64,000 nt of DNA from Chanos chanos (Eukaryota; Chordata; Actinopteri; Gonorynchiformes; Chanidae): NCBI RefSeq assembly GCF_902362185.1, contig NC_044496.1, positions 51,420,636 to 51,484,635 of the forward strand, given 5' to 3'. Under the pieces are notes generated by a model. That model was given only the letters and a program-made list of their open reading frames with translations, searched no databases and had not been told where the DNA came from. Of this stretch, positions 54,201 to 64,000 are shown piece after piece (the stretch's first letter is position 1; each line of letters opens with the position of its first letter). A program made the translations under genes and the position numbers.

Positions 54201-54390
54201 GCTTGTTTTCTTTAATACTGTTATTGAGCAGGGCTGAGCAGTCATCACTTCCATTATCATTTTTTGTATCGGCGGGACTGCCTGAATCAACATTCCAGAC
54301 CTCATGCTCCACCGAAACAGGTTTCTTCATCAAAAGATTGGAGCAATTGTCTTCTTCGGGGTGGTCAGTCAGATTTCTGAGACTTCCCAT
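51280..54390 (-). CDS. gprin1: G protein-regulated inducer of neurite outgrowth 1
   Basis: GPRIN1 binds activated Gi/o alpha subunits at neuronal membranes and growth cones and promotes neurite outgrowth. The whole coding sequence is one exon of 1036 codons; the first ATG (54390) gives MGSLRNLTDHPEED. The N-terminal third is acidic and disordered, with a run of about ten Glu near residue 180. Residues about 353-876 are a 90-residue tandem array (separate entry). The conserved C-terminal region starts with the family motif ESRSVATAPMSP, then VQEVRWDEKGMTWEVYGA and VAVLGTAIQKHLEKQVKKH, which closely match human GPRIN1. A basic segment leads to NPLRLMFRNMHQPSCCSRTQ; the paired Cys is the expected palmitoylation and membrane-anchor site. 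An acceptor (CTCTGTAG) 30 bases upstream of the ATG shows that the leader is spliced. Position beside sncb supports GPRIN1 over GPRIN2/3. Confidence 0.93.
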   Translation of the reverse strand: MGSLRNLTDHPEEDNCSNLLMKKPVSVEHEVWNVDSGSPADTKNDNGSDDCSALLNNSIKENKLSEASEDLGAEVQPQIAIQVTQEVCEPKAEQDQLKSVALQEVSLKVDVISSPESVNDEHQTELWNEDKSFVNQGEVPTTKKPCPEVRQNDNQEISQEITILVTSHDSSLEIEEEEEEEEEEQEQEEAEEAKGKSSELSSKPETITTSGPEKLVEDGKAVPEDGSIIVASLIKISEVEKNNIITSISEQSSNTGYDLSQNKSREDCTERAGVDKNGVHLEKVSPDAKQTTDVNTPCQSSLNETVCSVSSGETSQAGTEPPQETDRDPFEEKEPNDAQKMKSETCPMSSDSETKEVLSERLCQSPGKQQHVQTQYSLEVVSQSVATSPMTPPTGSAAFLFPSSFGKFGNVSAEKTQVETKDAEMQMKTKTRLKSSSSTEQRETKEVSSERLCQSPGKQQHVQTQYSLEVVSQSVATSPMTPPTGSAAFLFPSSFGKFGSVSAEKNQVETKDAEMQMKTKTRLKSSSSTEQRETKEVSSERLCQSPGKQQNVQTQYSLEVVSQSVATSPMTPPTGSAAFLFPSSFGKFGNVSAEKTQVETKDAEMQMKTKTRLKSSSSTEQRETKEVSSERLCQSPGKQQHVQTQYSLEVVSQSVATSPMTPPTGSAAFLFPSSFGKFGRVSTEKNQVETKDAEMQMKTKTRLKSSSSTEQRETKEVSSERICQSPGKQQNVQTQYSLEVVSQSVATSPMTPPTGSAAFLFPSSFGKFGRVSTEKNQVETKDAEMQMKTKTRLKSSSSTEQRETKEVSSERLCQSPGKQQHVQTQYSLEVVSQSVATSPMTPPTGSAAFLFPSSFGKFGSISTEKMELEKKDAEMQVALQVESRSVATAPMSPIVPTAPEVLPEPQAEGGSEDPVEPVQEVRWDEKGMTWEVYGAVVEVAVLGTAIQKHLEKQVKKHRKQPSTVATPTPNPTDGPSPPPSSPPPTSVSSHSGSTKGSSKKKDEKKTKRARRRQNPLRLMFRNMHQPSCCSRTQPDQ
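51763..53334 (-). repeat. 270-bp coding tandem array in gprin1
   Basis: About 5.8 units of exactly 270 bp (90 codons). With the Cys of CQSPGKQQ as the first codon, units run 53304-53035, 53034-52765, 52764-52495, 52494-52225, 52224-51955 and a shortened 51954-51763. A 30-base partial copy (ETKEVLSERL) precedes the first. Each unit carries YSLEVVSQSVATSPMTPP, then FLFPSSFGKFG and KDAEMQMKTKTRLKSSSS. Units are almost identical in DNA. They differ at a few sites: QQH or QQN; GN, GS or GR after FGKF; EKT or EKN. The last unit diverges into the unique C-terminal domain. Confidence 0.97.
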
Positions 54391-55823
54391 TTTCACTTTG
54401 TTCTGCCTTATGTGGTGATGCTACAGAGAAAGTTTCTGTAAGAGATGTTCATAAACATTAGCTCAAAAAAGCTTTTTGGTGTATACAAACAGGATGAGAC
54501 AAGAGACAAGACTTAATTATCAGACAGAAACTCAGTATCTAGTCAAACAAAGACATTATGATTTAAGTGGACATTACTTTTCATCACAGCTGAATAAATG
54601 CACCAGCAAACATGTAAAAACATTGTAATGCTATACAATACTGGGATTCTGCAATCCATTATTCCGGAGATGTGTACTTTTAAAGAACCCTTAAATAACG
54701 ACAGATGATGAAGTCATTTTGTATTTAAGAATCTATGTATTTTTAATGCAGACTCTAACAACCACAATTTTGAGAGAAAAAAAAATGTTACATGATGTAA
54801 ATGGAAAATAAAAGTACCACTCACTTTCAAAACAACCACAAAAGAGGTCATTATATCAACACCTAAGTTCATTGATTTTAGATAACTATTTTGCTTCACA
54901 CCTCTATTTAAGTGTGTAAAGGAATGTTCACTCCTTGTGTGTAACAATGACATCTTCCCAAATAAAACATATACCACTGTTAAGTGACTACACAAGCACG
55001 AACATCTATCCAGATATTATTTCATTAGAGGGTACAGTACGTATAATATATCAAATGATACATACCTTCAACAGCAAAAATGATTGAGAACCCTTTCCAT
55101 ATTGTCAAATCTCACATAATCAAAAGTCTTTTTGCCAATGCTGAAAGAGACAGATTGCAAAACACTGTTCGTTTCCAGAAGAATCGTTCTACACAGAGGT
55201 CCTTGGATTTCACTGTGGCTCAGAGTACTGAAAGCTACTGATTTTCAGTTTCCCTGGAAACCAGTCTCAACCTGGCAGTGAGTAGTAATGAAATGACAAA
55301 GTCTCTCCAGCTCTTTAATCAACAACAAATGATTGTGATTAAAACCCTGCTTTTACAGTAAGACATGTTTCATTAACGATGCTAACATGTAGAATACAAT
55401 AAACATACATTTCCCATAAAGCTGTAATTGGTGAGCACAACTACTGGTGCCACTATCATTCTACCATTTTATGCACAGAAAATTACAGCCTCTAAGTTCA
55501 GATGTATGCTGTTTTGAAATATGAAATAACAGAATCACAAGCCATGCAGCAACACTTGCAAAATGATTGGTAAGACATTAGCCTAATCTCCTGTAAAAAT
55601 GAACACCTCAACACACCGCTGTGTTGCACAACTCTATACATTATTTTCAATAACTGCATATACATGAGTATTTACGTAGTACACAACATTTTGAATAAAA
55701 GGCTCATCTTTATTAACAATCAGCGTGTTCACGGCAGTCCATCCCTAACAGCTATGTTCTTTCGCCTGCATTCTCACCATTAGTTCCAAGGCTTTTGCCA
55801 ATCACACGCTCCCACAGAATTCT

Positions 55824-55836
55824 GTTACCTAGCAAC
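55824..55836. promoter_or_regulatory. RFX X-box-like motif
   Basis: GTTACCTAGCAAC is an imperfect palindrome of two RFX half-sites (GTTACC and, on the other strand, GTTGCT) and contains the CCTAGCAAC core bound by RFX factors. It lies about 1.4 kb upstream of the gprin1 start codon. Confidence 0.5.
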
Positions 55837-55853
55837 CGGCCATGTAGATAAAA

Positions 55854-55865
55854 GGGGGGGGGGGG
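55854..55865 (+). repeat. Homopolymeric G12 tract
   Basis: Twelve consecutive G, 18 bases after the X-box-like motif and 79 bases before a (GGA)n tract. Confidence 0.95.
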
Positions 55866-55944
55866 CTGCTTCTGGGAGCCAGTGTAAACAGCTACCACAC
55901 AACCCCAAACAAGGGGGTGCAACCTGTCACTGCTGGCGATGTAG

Positions 55945-55979
55945 AAGAGGAGGAGGAGGAGGAGGAGGAGGAGGAGGAA
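55945..55979 (+). repeat. (GGA)n tract
   Basis: A polypurine trinucleotide repeat of about 35 bases; the next 120 bases also stay purine-rich. It could form a G-quadruplex or triplex. There is no open frame of interest. Confidence 0.95.
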
Positions 55980-56000
55980 GGTTTAGAGAAAAGGCGGACT

Positions 56001-58024
56001 GTGGAGGAGGACAGATAGATGGAAGAAGAGAGAAGATATACTGTGTCTGTTAGCAGTGTAGGCAGAGAAATAGTGAGGAGGAGGTGAGGACAGACTGACT
56101 AATGGAAATGAGAGACACATTACCTCAAGACAGAAAATGCTGATAAGTTCCTTAGTTTGTCTTGAAACAACACTCACACTATGCCCAAATTCTGTACTCC
56201 ATTGAAAATTGAAAATTGGCATATAAACAGACCCATACTCGTGTATTATTAATTAAAATTGAACACTGATGTTAAAAATTGAACACTGACAGTGTCAAGA
56301 CATGAGCCTATAAATGTCACCTGAAACTGTGATGCTAATTTCATCAGACAAAAACATGGCTACAAATGGCATGGATGATAAATTTGACAAATGCGTTTGT
56401 TTCTTCTTTTTTTTTTCTTGGAAGGTAAAAAGTGTTTTCTGGATAAATATAAATAAACATTATCTATATGTCTCAGGTAATGTTACATTGTAATCAACAA
56501 TGAAATGGCTGAGGCTCACTGTGTGTCTGTATTTCAGGTTACGTGTTGGTAAATGGGAACATTATTTCATCCGTGTTACCAAACAACCTCTCGTGCTTTC
56601 AGTGTCAGTTTGCCTCAAGGAGCCCCAGCACCAACAATGAAGAGAACATTTCAGGACCTTGGACAGCCACCTTAATGAGGTACCAGACACTCAGCACAGA
56701 AAGGTAAACAGGACTGAGAGTAAGCCATTCAACAAGGTAAAGAAGTTCTTGTAGAACGGAGTGGAATGACTGACAGGTGAATTTGAGGTAGTAGCCTGTC
56801 ACTTTATGGTGACTTGATATGTTGATGTTTTTTTGTTGTTGTTATTGTTTTTTTTATTGTTGTTGGCACTGATGTTGTTGTCAGTTTAATTTTATTGGTA
56901 CCAATTGTGCAAAGTTAGTTACCTCTTATACAAACCTCACTTTAGGGAAGAATTCTTTCCTGAGGTCAGTTAAGATCCTCACTATATGGCTGCTCTCTCA
57001 TCCTCTCAGACAGCCTTCAACATCTTCTGATCAGGATAGAATGTACAAACTGATGGAAAGGCATAATGAGATCAAGAGTGCTAGTATGTTTCAGCATACA
57101 TGTGGTACAGTCTACGTAATTGATACCGCATTAAGGAAAAGCATCAGTAATTCCACAGGCAGTTTGTCCAAGTGTCTGTTGGGTATATCGTTGGGTCTCT
57201 TGCTTCAAGCAGTTTGAATGAATCTGTGTGGCTGCAGCTGTGTTAAGTGTTGCCATAGTAACACTATATCGTCACTCCTCCTCCATGCTCTCATACCAAT
57301 TGCTCCTGTCATGACGACACAATGAAGGCAAGTCACAAGCAATGTGTAGACCTGAGGGAGTGTGACAAAGCAGAAAGTAATGGCTCACTCACAACAATCC
57401 AGACTATTAATTAGAGAAAGATGCTACGAAATCCCTGAAGTTGCTGGCGTGGAGAAAGCTCAAATTACTCGACCTGAGCAGAGAAGCTTATATAACCTTA
57501 CTCAGATTTATCTTTCAAGTTATTAGATGTTGTTTTAACTGCATGTTTAGTCTATTTAGGGTTTAGAAAAATAAAACGATAGTAAATTCCTACTGATTGG
57601 ATAATTCAAAGCAAAACAAAACTGCTCTTGATCACAGAAATCATACAACTGAACAGTAACAAAGCAAAAATTGCAAATGCTACACTGAAAAACCCCCCCC
57701 AAAACCTAACTGTTTCATTTAAGAAGGGTTTTCATGTCTTAAGACTTGATTTTGGACCTCTCTGTGGAAGCAGAGTTCTATATGTAGCTGTGCACGTCTC
57801 TCCAACTTGAGTGTTAATTTTAAACATGAAAACTGAATTATTTATTTCTCAACATAGCATTGAAAAAGGTCCTCTAATGTTAGTTGGGACAAATGTAATT
57901 AATTAAACACAACGCGTGCTCTTGATAGTTTAAGCATTAACTCTTTGGCACCTCGATTAAAGACACATTACATCTTCTTCAGTTAACAGATGTGCATGTC
58001 ACATGAATTCACTCTGGCACAGCC
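56001..58024. other. Intergenic region between gprin1 and the ADIRF-like gene
   Basis: No coding exon recognised. Contents are AT-rich sequence, a short duplicated word (AATTGAACACTGA near 56257 and 56277) and a T/G-rich tract near 56829-56880. Nothing else supportable was seen. Confidence 0.5.
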
Positions 58025-58030
58025 TTTATT
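58025..58030 (-). terminator. Poly(A) signal candidate of the ADIRF-like gene
   Basis: TTTATT on the plus strand reads AATAAA on the minus strand, 20 bases beyond the stop codon, implying a very compact 3' UTR. Confidence 0.5.
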
Positions 58031-58050
58031 TTTACTGCATCTTTCAGCAG

Positions 58051-59059
58051 TTATTTACTCCCCAGTTTCTGTCCGAAATCCTTAATGGTGTCTGAGGCTT
58101 TACCAGCAGCTGTTCCTATGGCAGACTGTGTTTGTTTGGAAGCTTCACTGGCAGCTGCATAGAAGATATTTCAGTTAGGAGAGTGAGTGCAAAATGAAGA
58201 CAAAAAGAGAGAGAAAATAGAATAAATAGAGTAAATGCAACCACAAAACAAAACAAAACAAAACAAAACAAAACTGTTTTGTAAATTTTGACCGAAGATG
58301 TAAAAACATAGAAACTGTTGAAAGCCTATTAATTGTGTGGTGACTATTTTTCACAGAGCGATCACACTATATTGGTTGTTCATGTGTGTGCGTCCTAATT
58401 ATTTCAGAGACTTTACCAAAGATCACCAAGGACCCATGTATTTTTGAACATCAAGAGGCTTTGTGTGTTTCATCCATGCTAATAGGTCTGCCCTTATGTT
58501 CATACATACCTACAGTGACTGTCTCTTTGGATGATTCTGCCACCTGGTGCACAGCATCCTGAGCTGCTTGTGCTGAAATTACAGGAGCAAAAGTGCTGGA
58601 CCACTTTACACTCAAATTATTCAAAGACCAGCACTCGTAGAATAATTGCTGCAGTGTGGCTGACTCGTAAAAAAATAAGGACTGATACTGTAACAGCATT
58701 TCTGGATTGGACAAATGACAAGATGCACTATGATCACTGATATTTGCACAGCTGCAGTGCACGATTTCACACAGAGAAGAATACATAGAAAATAAAAGGC
58801 TGGATACTCTTTCAGGAACTAAAGAAAATAACTAAGAATACAGGGTACATTTACAGTTTACTCTCTTGAAGATTTCATTTAATGTAATAGATATCCTAAA
58901 GATGTTTGCACAACGATTTTTTTTTATGTGTTTGTAATCGCGGGAGAAAAATAATCGTGGGAGGAAAAAACTCACGGTACCTGCAGAATCAGCAACACCT
59001 TTAGTAGCTGTTTGAGTGGTGCTCTTTAGCTCCTCAAAAGATTTTTTAATGGAAGCCAT
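58051..59059 (-). CDS. ADIRF-like small amphipathic protein
   Basis: Three minus-strand exons (59059-58981, 58572-58510, 58154-58051) with consistent phase-1 junctions and GT-AG introns encode 81 residues. The start MASIKKSFEELKSTTQ and the end KASDTIKDFGQKLGSK align with human ADIRF (76 residues: MASKGLQDLKQQVEG at the start, QASDTFSGIGKKFGLLK at the end). The middle (AAQDAVHQVAESSKETVTV, then SEASKQTQSAIGTAAG) is Ala/Thr/Lys-rich with a spacing that suggests amphipathic helices. There is no signal peptide or membrane segment. Human ADIRF promotes adipogenic gene expression; the fish function is unknown. The gene lies directly downstream of sncb on the same strand, as human ADIRF lies downstream of SNCG. 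It could be a lineage-specific duplicate or the lost 5q35-type ohnolog. No symbol is given because the paralogue is undecided. Confidence 0.8.
58244..58274 (+). repeat. (CAAAA)n tract
   Basis: Short pentanucleotide repeat in the second intron of the ADIRF-like gene. Confidence 0.9.
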
Positions 59060-60291
59060 GTTCTTGAATGTTCTAACTGCACCTCTGCCTTGACACAACC
59101 AAAACTGCTGTCAGGACTGGCAGTTTAATACCTTCTGCCTTTGACCAGCATGGCCCAGCCCTCACATTCCAACCTAATTACACACACAAATCCATCAAAA
59201 GCGCCAAGCTTACACTGGTATTCCAGCTATGGGACTGGCTATCCTGGCCATCACGAATATTGTGCTCATGTCTGCATTTTGCAAAATGACTCTTTTCATT
59301 CTGGGAGGCCGAACCGGACACCCTGTGAAGAAAGAATGAGTTAACAGTGCACAGTTCCCAAAACGTTTGGCCTGTTTGAGACTGCATATGTTGACTGGCT
59401 TACAGCTCAATGGCTATCATGTTTTTTAAAGCAGTATAGCAAGATCTCCTTCTTTCTTTCTCTCTCTTTTTTTTTTAGATAGGAGTCATGAACCAATTGC
59501 TGTTTTTTTTTTTTCTTTTTTCTTTTTTTAATTTACAGAGGATTTGTTTGTCTTGCATGACACATAAACCTTTATATTGACATTTCCAGCATAGTAAAGC
59601 ACACATTGATCTGACATCCATTAACATTTCAAGACACGTTATGCTGACTTTAAAATGTCCAGTACACAGACACACACGCACACATACACAAAAAAGGTTG
59701 CCCATCTCTAACAAAAAAATCCACTGGAATGATATCACAAGCAACTATAAAGGTACAATGTATAAAACTCTTACTTGAAAAACATTAAATAAATAATTTC
59801 AATATTAAATGAAAAAAAAAAGAACCCACAAACAGGCATTGTACACAGCTATAGAATATTATTATTCCCATACATATTTACCAGAAGATATTTTTTTTCT
59901 CCCCCAATATCTTATTGGAAGATTATAAACATCTATTACACAAATATAAATACAGATACACAAATTACAAAGAGTCACAAATGGGGCTTAGGTCTCATTT
60001 CATTGGGAGGGAATCAAAGAAATGAGACGGATCTGCCCTTGTACTCAGAGAGAACTACATCCAACACACTACAGTCATAACATGACATTTACAATAGATC
60101 ATATTAAAAGTATATTTCTGAGAGGAAGAACATTTTTTTCAGCAGGAGTAATCATTTTCTTTTCTTTTTTTTTTCTTTTCTTTTTTTTTTTTTTTGCAAC
60201 AGGAGTTATTGTGATGAGTTCAGCATTTGTCCTTTTATTGATACAAACGTTATTGTGCTGCTGGTTGGACATGGACTTGGAATGGACGCGT
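59060..60291 (-). other. ADIRF-like leader/promoter and sncb 3' UTR
   Basis: The right part should be the sncb 3' UTR; a minus-strand AATAAA lies at 60239-60234 only about 55 bases past the stop, and longer ends are possible. The left part must hold the ADIRF-like promoter. The spacer between the two genes is at most 1.2 kb. The T-rich plus-strand tracts at 59467-59530 and 60160-60195 become A-rich in the transcript. No coding exon was seen. Confidence 0.5.
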
Positions 60292-61505
60292 TTATGCCTC
60301 TGGCTCATAGTCTTGGGTTTGCTCCTGTTGTAAAATGGATAAAAAAATAGTTTTATGTCCCCATAGTTGTAAAAAACGAGGGTCATTTATCCAGTTTAGT
60401 TATATGACATGATAACACTGCATAGAAAAAAGGTGCACTAAGTTGTGAATTACTTCTGTAGAGCATTCAAGATTTGAAAATGAGTAAAAAAAAAAAAAAA
60501 AAAAAACCAGTCACAGGCTGTCTGTAAACTACTGCATGAAGAAAGGGTGACATGAACCTAACATACTATATTTCACAATTTACATATTCTAAACTCTTCC
60601 TATTTTCCTCTCCTTTTTTCTCTTTCACTCAGTAAGTATCTCAAAATGTCCAGCAGGGGGCAGCTATTGCTCTTAGATACAGCTCAGCATTGTACAGCAA
60701 AAACAGTCACAGCCTCATTTCACCATTGACAAGTTATTTGGTAGATATCAGTCACAATTTTTATAGCAAGAGCATATAAATTAATATCAGTTTACACAGT
60801 CAGAGATATCTGTTTCTCATGAACCGCATGTCAAGGTTCCTGAGATCAGCAAGCAACCTCAGCGAGATGCCGACATTGTGAGATGCTGGGAGAATCCATG
60901 TTTACAGCAATGCAGGGAAAGCTGTGATGCTACCCACAATGCACCATGGTCAGTGACATCATCACCACACCCATGCAGTCAGACTCAGCATGTGTGTGAG
61001 GTAATGAGGGGGAGGGTGAAAGGCAGGCAGAGGGAATGGTACAGCAAGGCGTCTATATTCATATTCCCAAGCAGGGAATTCAGCCTTGTGACAATTACCA
61101 TGCAGCCTCATTGCTTTATTAATTCGAAAATACTTTATTAAGTAAATGAATACATCAAATGAATGCCAAGTATTTACGTGTAATTGAATGTGAAAAATAA
61201 CGTCTAATAAAGAAAGGACAAAATATTTCCAATTGTTTCTTTTTGCAAGATTTCACATTTATTCAAGTGTTATAGATTAAAAAAAAATTATACATTTTTG
61301 ACATTTTTCTGTGAGGCACTTAAGATTTAGCATTTAATTCTAAAAACCTTAAAACATGAAACTGGAATTCACTGCAGGATGACCTGAGGAAGGCTCTCTG
61401 TCTTACCTGCTGAGTTTCATCATATGTCTCACCCTCTGGTTCCATTAGGGGCTCGCCCATTGGTTCCTCTGTGGCTTCCTGACCAAACTCCTCAGGCTAA
61501 GGACA

Positions 61506-61545
<40 letters not shown>

Positions 61546-62726
61546 CACACACACAGTCAGATACACTGTGTTTTGTAAAAAAAAACTGTACTCTTATATA
61601 TGTGGTCCTACAGTACTTCCCTACCAGCTAATGGGAACCAGGCCAGAATCACACGGCTCTAATGGAGCTCCAGCCCAATGAAGGTTTCACTGTCATATCT
61701 ACCGTTTCCTTTAGCTACAATTGCCTTCTTGGTGAAAATAAAAATATTGAAAAAATTAAGATTTGTGCATGTGTTCTGGGCAAAAATAAAAAATTAATAT
61801 GGTCCTCTGAAAAGAGTTGAGAATTTGATTATTGCTACACAAAAGACTAGCTTAACAGGGACAATATAATATTTCTTACATAACATTTGTCAATGAAACA
61901 TATGTATCAGCCCCTTTTTTGTAATCCCTCAACTGTAAATTTCAGTCGTAATCACCAATAATACAGTCACCGTCTGTGTCGCTCCTCATTACCTGTTCTA
62001 GGGGATAGAGCTAGTGGGTCACAGCAGACATGGTTTATTTTTAAACTAAGCTAATCACAGGCAATTAGGCCATACTGCAGCTACTGCTAATCCTGTGTAG
62101 TGGAACATTTACTGTCCTACTACACACACCAGTCCCTCTGGACATTGTTATGAGCTGCTATTGGACACTGTGTAAAACTGTGACAGTGATCTTAAGATCT
62201 ATACAGCTCCAGACTGGTCTCTATATGTTTCACAGAAATACATTTGGCACAACATGCTATTTTAGAAAGAGTAGAATTTGTACAGAAGTTCAGAATTTGT
62301 ACAATTTTAGAATAATTCTGTAGTTCAAAAACACAGTTTTAGAAATTTGTTTTAGATGCATGCTTTAACGGCTTGAGCAAAATTGAGGTGAATGAGTTTT
62401 TATCTCATAAATATATATGTTAAATGCAATGTATGTACTACATGCAATGTGTACATTCATATCCTCTTAACGCATTTATGAGATTACTGAATGAAAAAAG
62501 GGTCATAACATGGCTTAGATAATCTGTGAAAGAAATCCTTTAAGAGCTCCTAAGACTCACACTGTACTTGACACAAAAAGCCCACTGGTCAGAGGTAAAA
62601 TCACTACAATCCTAAAAGAACACAGACTTTGATGACTGATGAATGCAGCACCCTCAGTGTTCAGTGTTTGCTAACTGAGCCCAGGGCCTGGCGACATTGG
62701 ACAAGGTCAAGACAGGGACAGAGAGA

Positions 62727-62780
<54 letters not shown>

Positions 62781-63383
62781 CAGAGAATTGAAAATGAGGT
62801 TGGAGCTGATATTCTCTGAGGGACCTGCAGGCACCATTACCTGTCACCTGTATAGGACAGATACTGTCAGCAGGACACAGAGCTGAGAACAGATATCTGA
62901 TGCCTTTCCACTTTAATGATTTTATAGCCCTTCGCCTAATTCATATATGCTGTAATCAGCATGTGATATGGTCTTAACAGTAAAGAAGGCAGGAGTTGGA
63001 ATATACTTAGGGTAAGGCTGGAATGACTATGGCCTCTTTGCATTGTTTGTTTGTGCGAGAACGGTAGCCATGACTGGTGAATACCCAATATTTTGACCAC
63101 AAGCACTAATTTAAACTGTGCTTAAGAATCTGTTACTGCACTACAATATATCCAGAAAGATATGTTTTACAATGTGTTGCATTATCTTCTTGAATTTCTA
63201 AACTATGAGCATTACCCAATAAAAGCTTAGATTAAAACAAAATAATAAGAAGAATGGAGCATACATTCATGTCAGTGGGAAACTCATCTTTCTTCACCAG
63301 ACCAGTAGCAGCAGCAATGTTCCCAGCACCAGATATAACAGCACCTCCGAGCTGTGAAGCCTGTTCCTTCGTCTTCTCAGCCA
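60292..63383 (-). CDS. sncb: Beta-synuclein, 3' exons (gene partial)
   Basis: Beta-synuclein is a presynaptic vesicle-binding protein that antagonises alpha-synuclein aggregation. Three minus-strand exons are present: 63383-63265 ([20 protein letters not shown], ending FPTDMN), 61496-61407 ([12 protein letters not shown], ending ETYDETQQ) and 60324-60292 ([10 protein letters not shown] then stop). Phases agree. The first begins in the middle of the VAEKTKEQ 11-mer repeat, so the MDVFMKG and KTKEGV exons lie right of the window. The 11 NAC residues that distinguish alpha- and gamma-synuclein are absent between SGAGN and the preceding GGAV, the hallmark of SNCB. The acidic tail with EPLMEPEGE and the universal DYEPEA end confirm it. 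Neighbour gprin1 is the same as in human. Confidence 0.96.
61506..61541 (+). repeat. (CA)n microsatellite at an sncb acceptor
   Basis: On the minus strand this is a (TG)n run ending about ten bases before the exon that starts at 61496, similar to the arrangement at faf2 exon 9. Confidence 0.9.
62727..62786 (+). repeat. (GA)n then (GACA)n tract
   Basis: Compound microsatellite in the sncb intron between 61496 and 63265. Confidence 0.95.
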
Positions 63384-64000
63384 CTAAAGAAAAAAAACAC
63401 ATTTCCTGTCACCATCCCATTCTAATAAAAAAAACCCTGATAAAACAGATCAGCCTTTAAGACTTGCTGTTAAACTAAGTTATTCTTGATTTGTGCAACT
63501 ACAGGGGCTTGCTAACATGTGAAAAAAGCAGCAGAGACATATCTTACTGTTGCTCACTGAAAACTGCTGTATAGATGTATTTTTACTTTATAGAGGTTGA
63601 TAGGGCCTATTACTTTTTCTTACTCTTATTCAACAAGATAGTAAATGTCTTAAGTCAACTATCAGGTTTAAAACAAAGACACATTTTACATTGCTTGAAA
63701 GTTGCAAAACAACATTCAAATGCCCCTCCACAGTAATTCAATATTCAGTTGAAATGGACATTCCTGCATATTTTTATGGATTTCTATTGATTTTATATTA
63801 AACATATATTTCCAATATTTTTAGATGTATTACATTCATCATTCAGAGAAGCAGAATGTATGAATCTATCAATCTGTTTTGAATTGTCTTTAACCCTTTT
63901 TCATTTATAAAATTCAAAATAAATCCCTCTGATCTCCCATGATGTTGTACATAAGTGTTGACAAATAAGCGTTATCATAAATTTTATTCATACTACTCCG
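63384..64000 (-). other. sncb: sncb intron (5' part of gene off the edge)
   Basis: No synuclein exon (MDVFMKG, KTKEGV repeats) is present on the minus strand up to the window edge. The stretch is AT-rich intron; nothing else was seen. Confidence 0.7.

Larger units (their letters stand above)
54391..56000 (-). other. 5' UTR, intron(s) and probable promoter of gprin1
   Basis: The first 28 bases upstream of the ATG are leader up to the acceptor at about 54419. Farther right no coding exon is seen. Around 55824-55980 there is an X-box-like motif, a 12-G run and a GGA repeat, the strongest promoter-like cluster between gprin1 and the ADIRF-like gene. Assigning it to gprin1 is inference. Confidence 0.4.

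Noticed and set aside
60292-63383. Alpha- or gamma-synuclein identity
   Set aside because: The 11-residue NAC segment is missing and the tail has the EPLMEPEGE pattern, both specific to beta-synuclein.

Overview
The window is nuclear DNA of a ray-finned (teleost-type) fish. The evidence is split coding sequence with GT-AG introns, strong similarity of every recognised protein to vertebrate families, AT-rich introns full of microsatellites, and GCTAGC-rich tracts around promoters. There is no bacterial or viral gene content, and no retroviral or LTR element was seen. Gene names rest on recalled family sequences; no database search was run. Exon coordinates were read by hand and checked for splice-site dinucleotides and reading phase.

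Layout, left to right: 5' end of a PDLIM7-like PDZ/LIM gene (minus, first PDZ exon at 1696-1794, rest off the left edge); cltb, clathrin light chain B (plus, 5768-9269); higd2a (minus, 10888-12022); faf2/UBXD8 (plus, 13619-18896); rnf44 (minus, coding 24268-27964, long 3' UTR to about 19.8 kb); a gene-free stretch of about 7.5 kb; cdhr2 (plus, 30 coding exons, 37392-49282); gprin1 (minus, 51280-54390); an ADIRF-like gene (minus, 58051-59059); and sncb, beta-synuclein (minus, 60292-63383, 5' exons off the right edge).

This is the fish counterpart of human 5q35 (HIGD2A-CLTB-FAF2-RNF44-CDHR2-GPRIN1-SNCB, with PDLIM7 farther away in human). The genes do not form one pathway. They cover vesicle coats (cltb), respiratory-chain assembly (higd2a), ER-associated degradation and lipid droplets (faf2), ubiquitin ligation (rnf44), brush-border microvillar adhesion (cdhr2) and neuronal signalling (gprin1, sncb).

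The most notable observations are: (1) a complete three-exon, 81-residue ADIRF-like gene directly downstream of sncb, mirroring the human SNCG-ADIRF tandem at 10q23, which suggests an ancient synuclein-ADIRF pair; (2) a 270-bp (90-codon) coding tandem array of about 5.8 near-identical units inside gprin1, amplifying the family's SVATxPMTPP motif; (3) a GC-AG intron in cdhr2 needed to keep the frame; (4) a (TG)n tract seven bases upstream of faf2 exon 9; (5) a cltb-higd2a block reversed relative to human.
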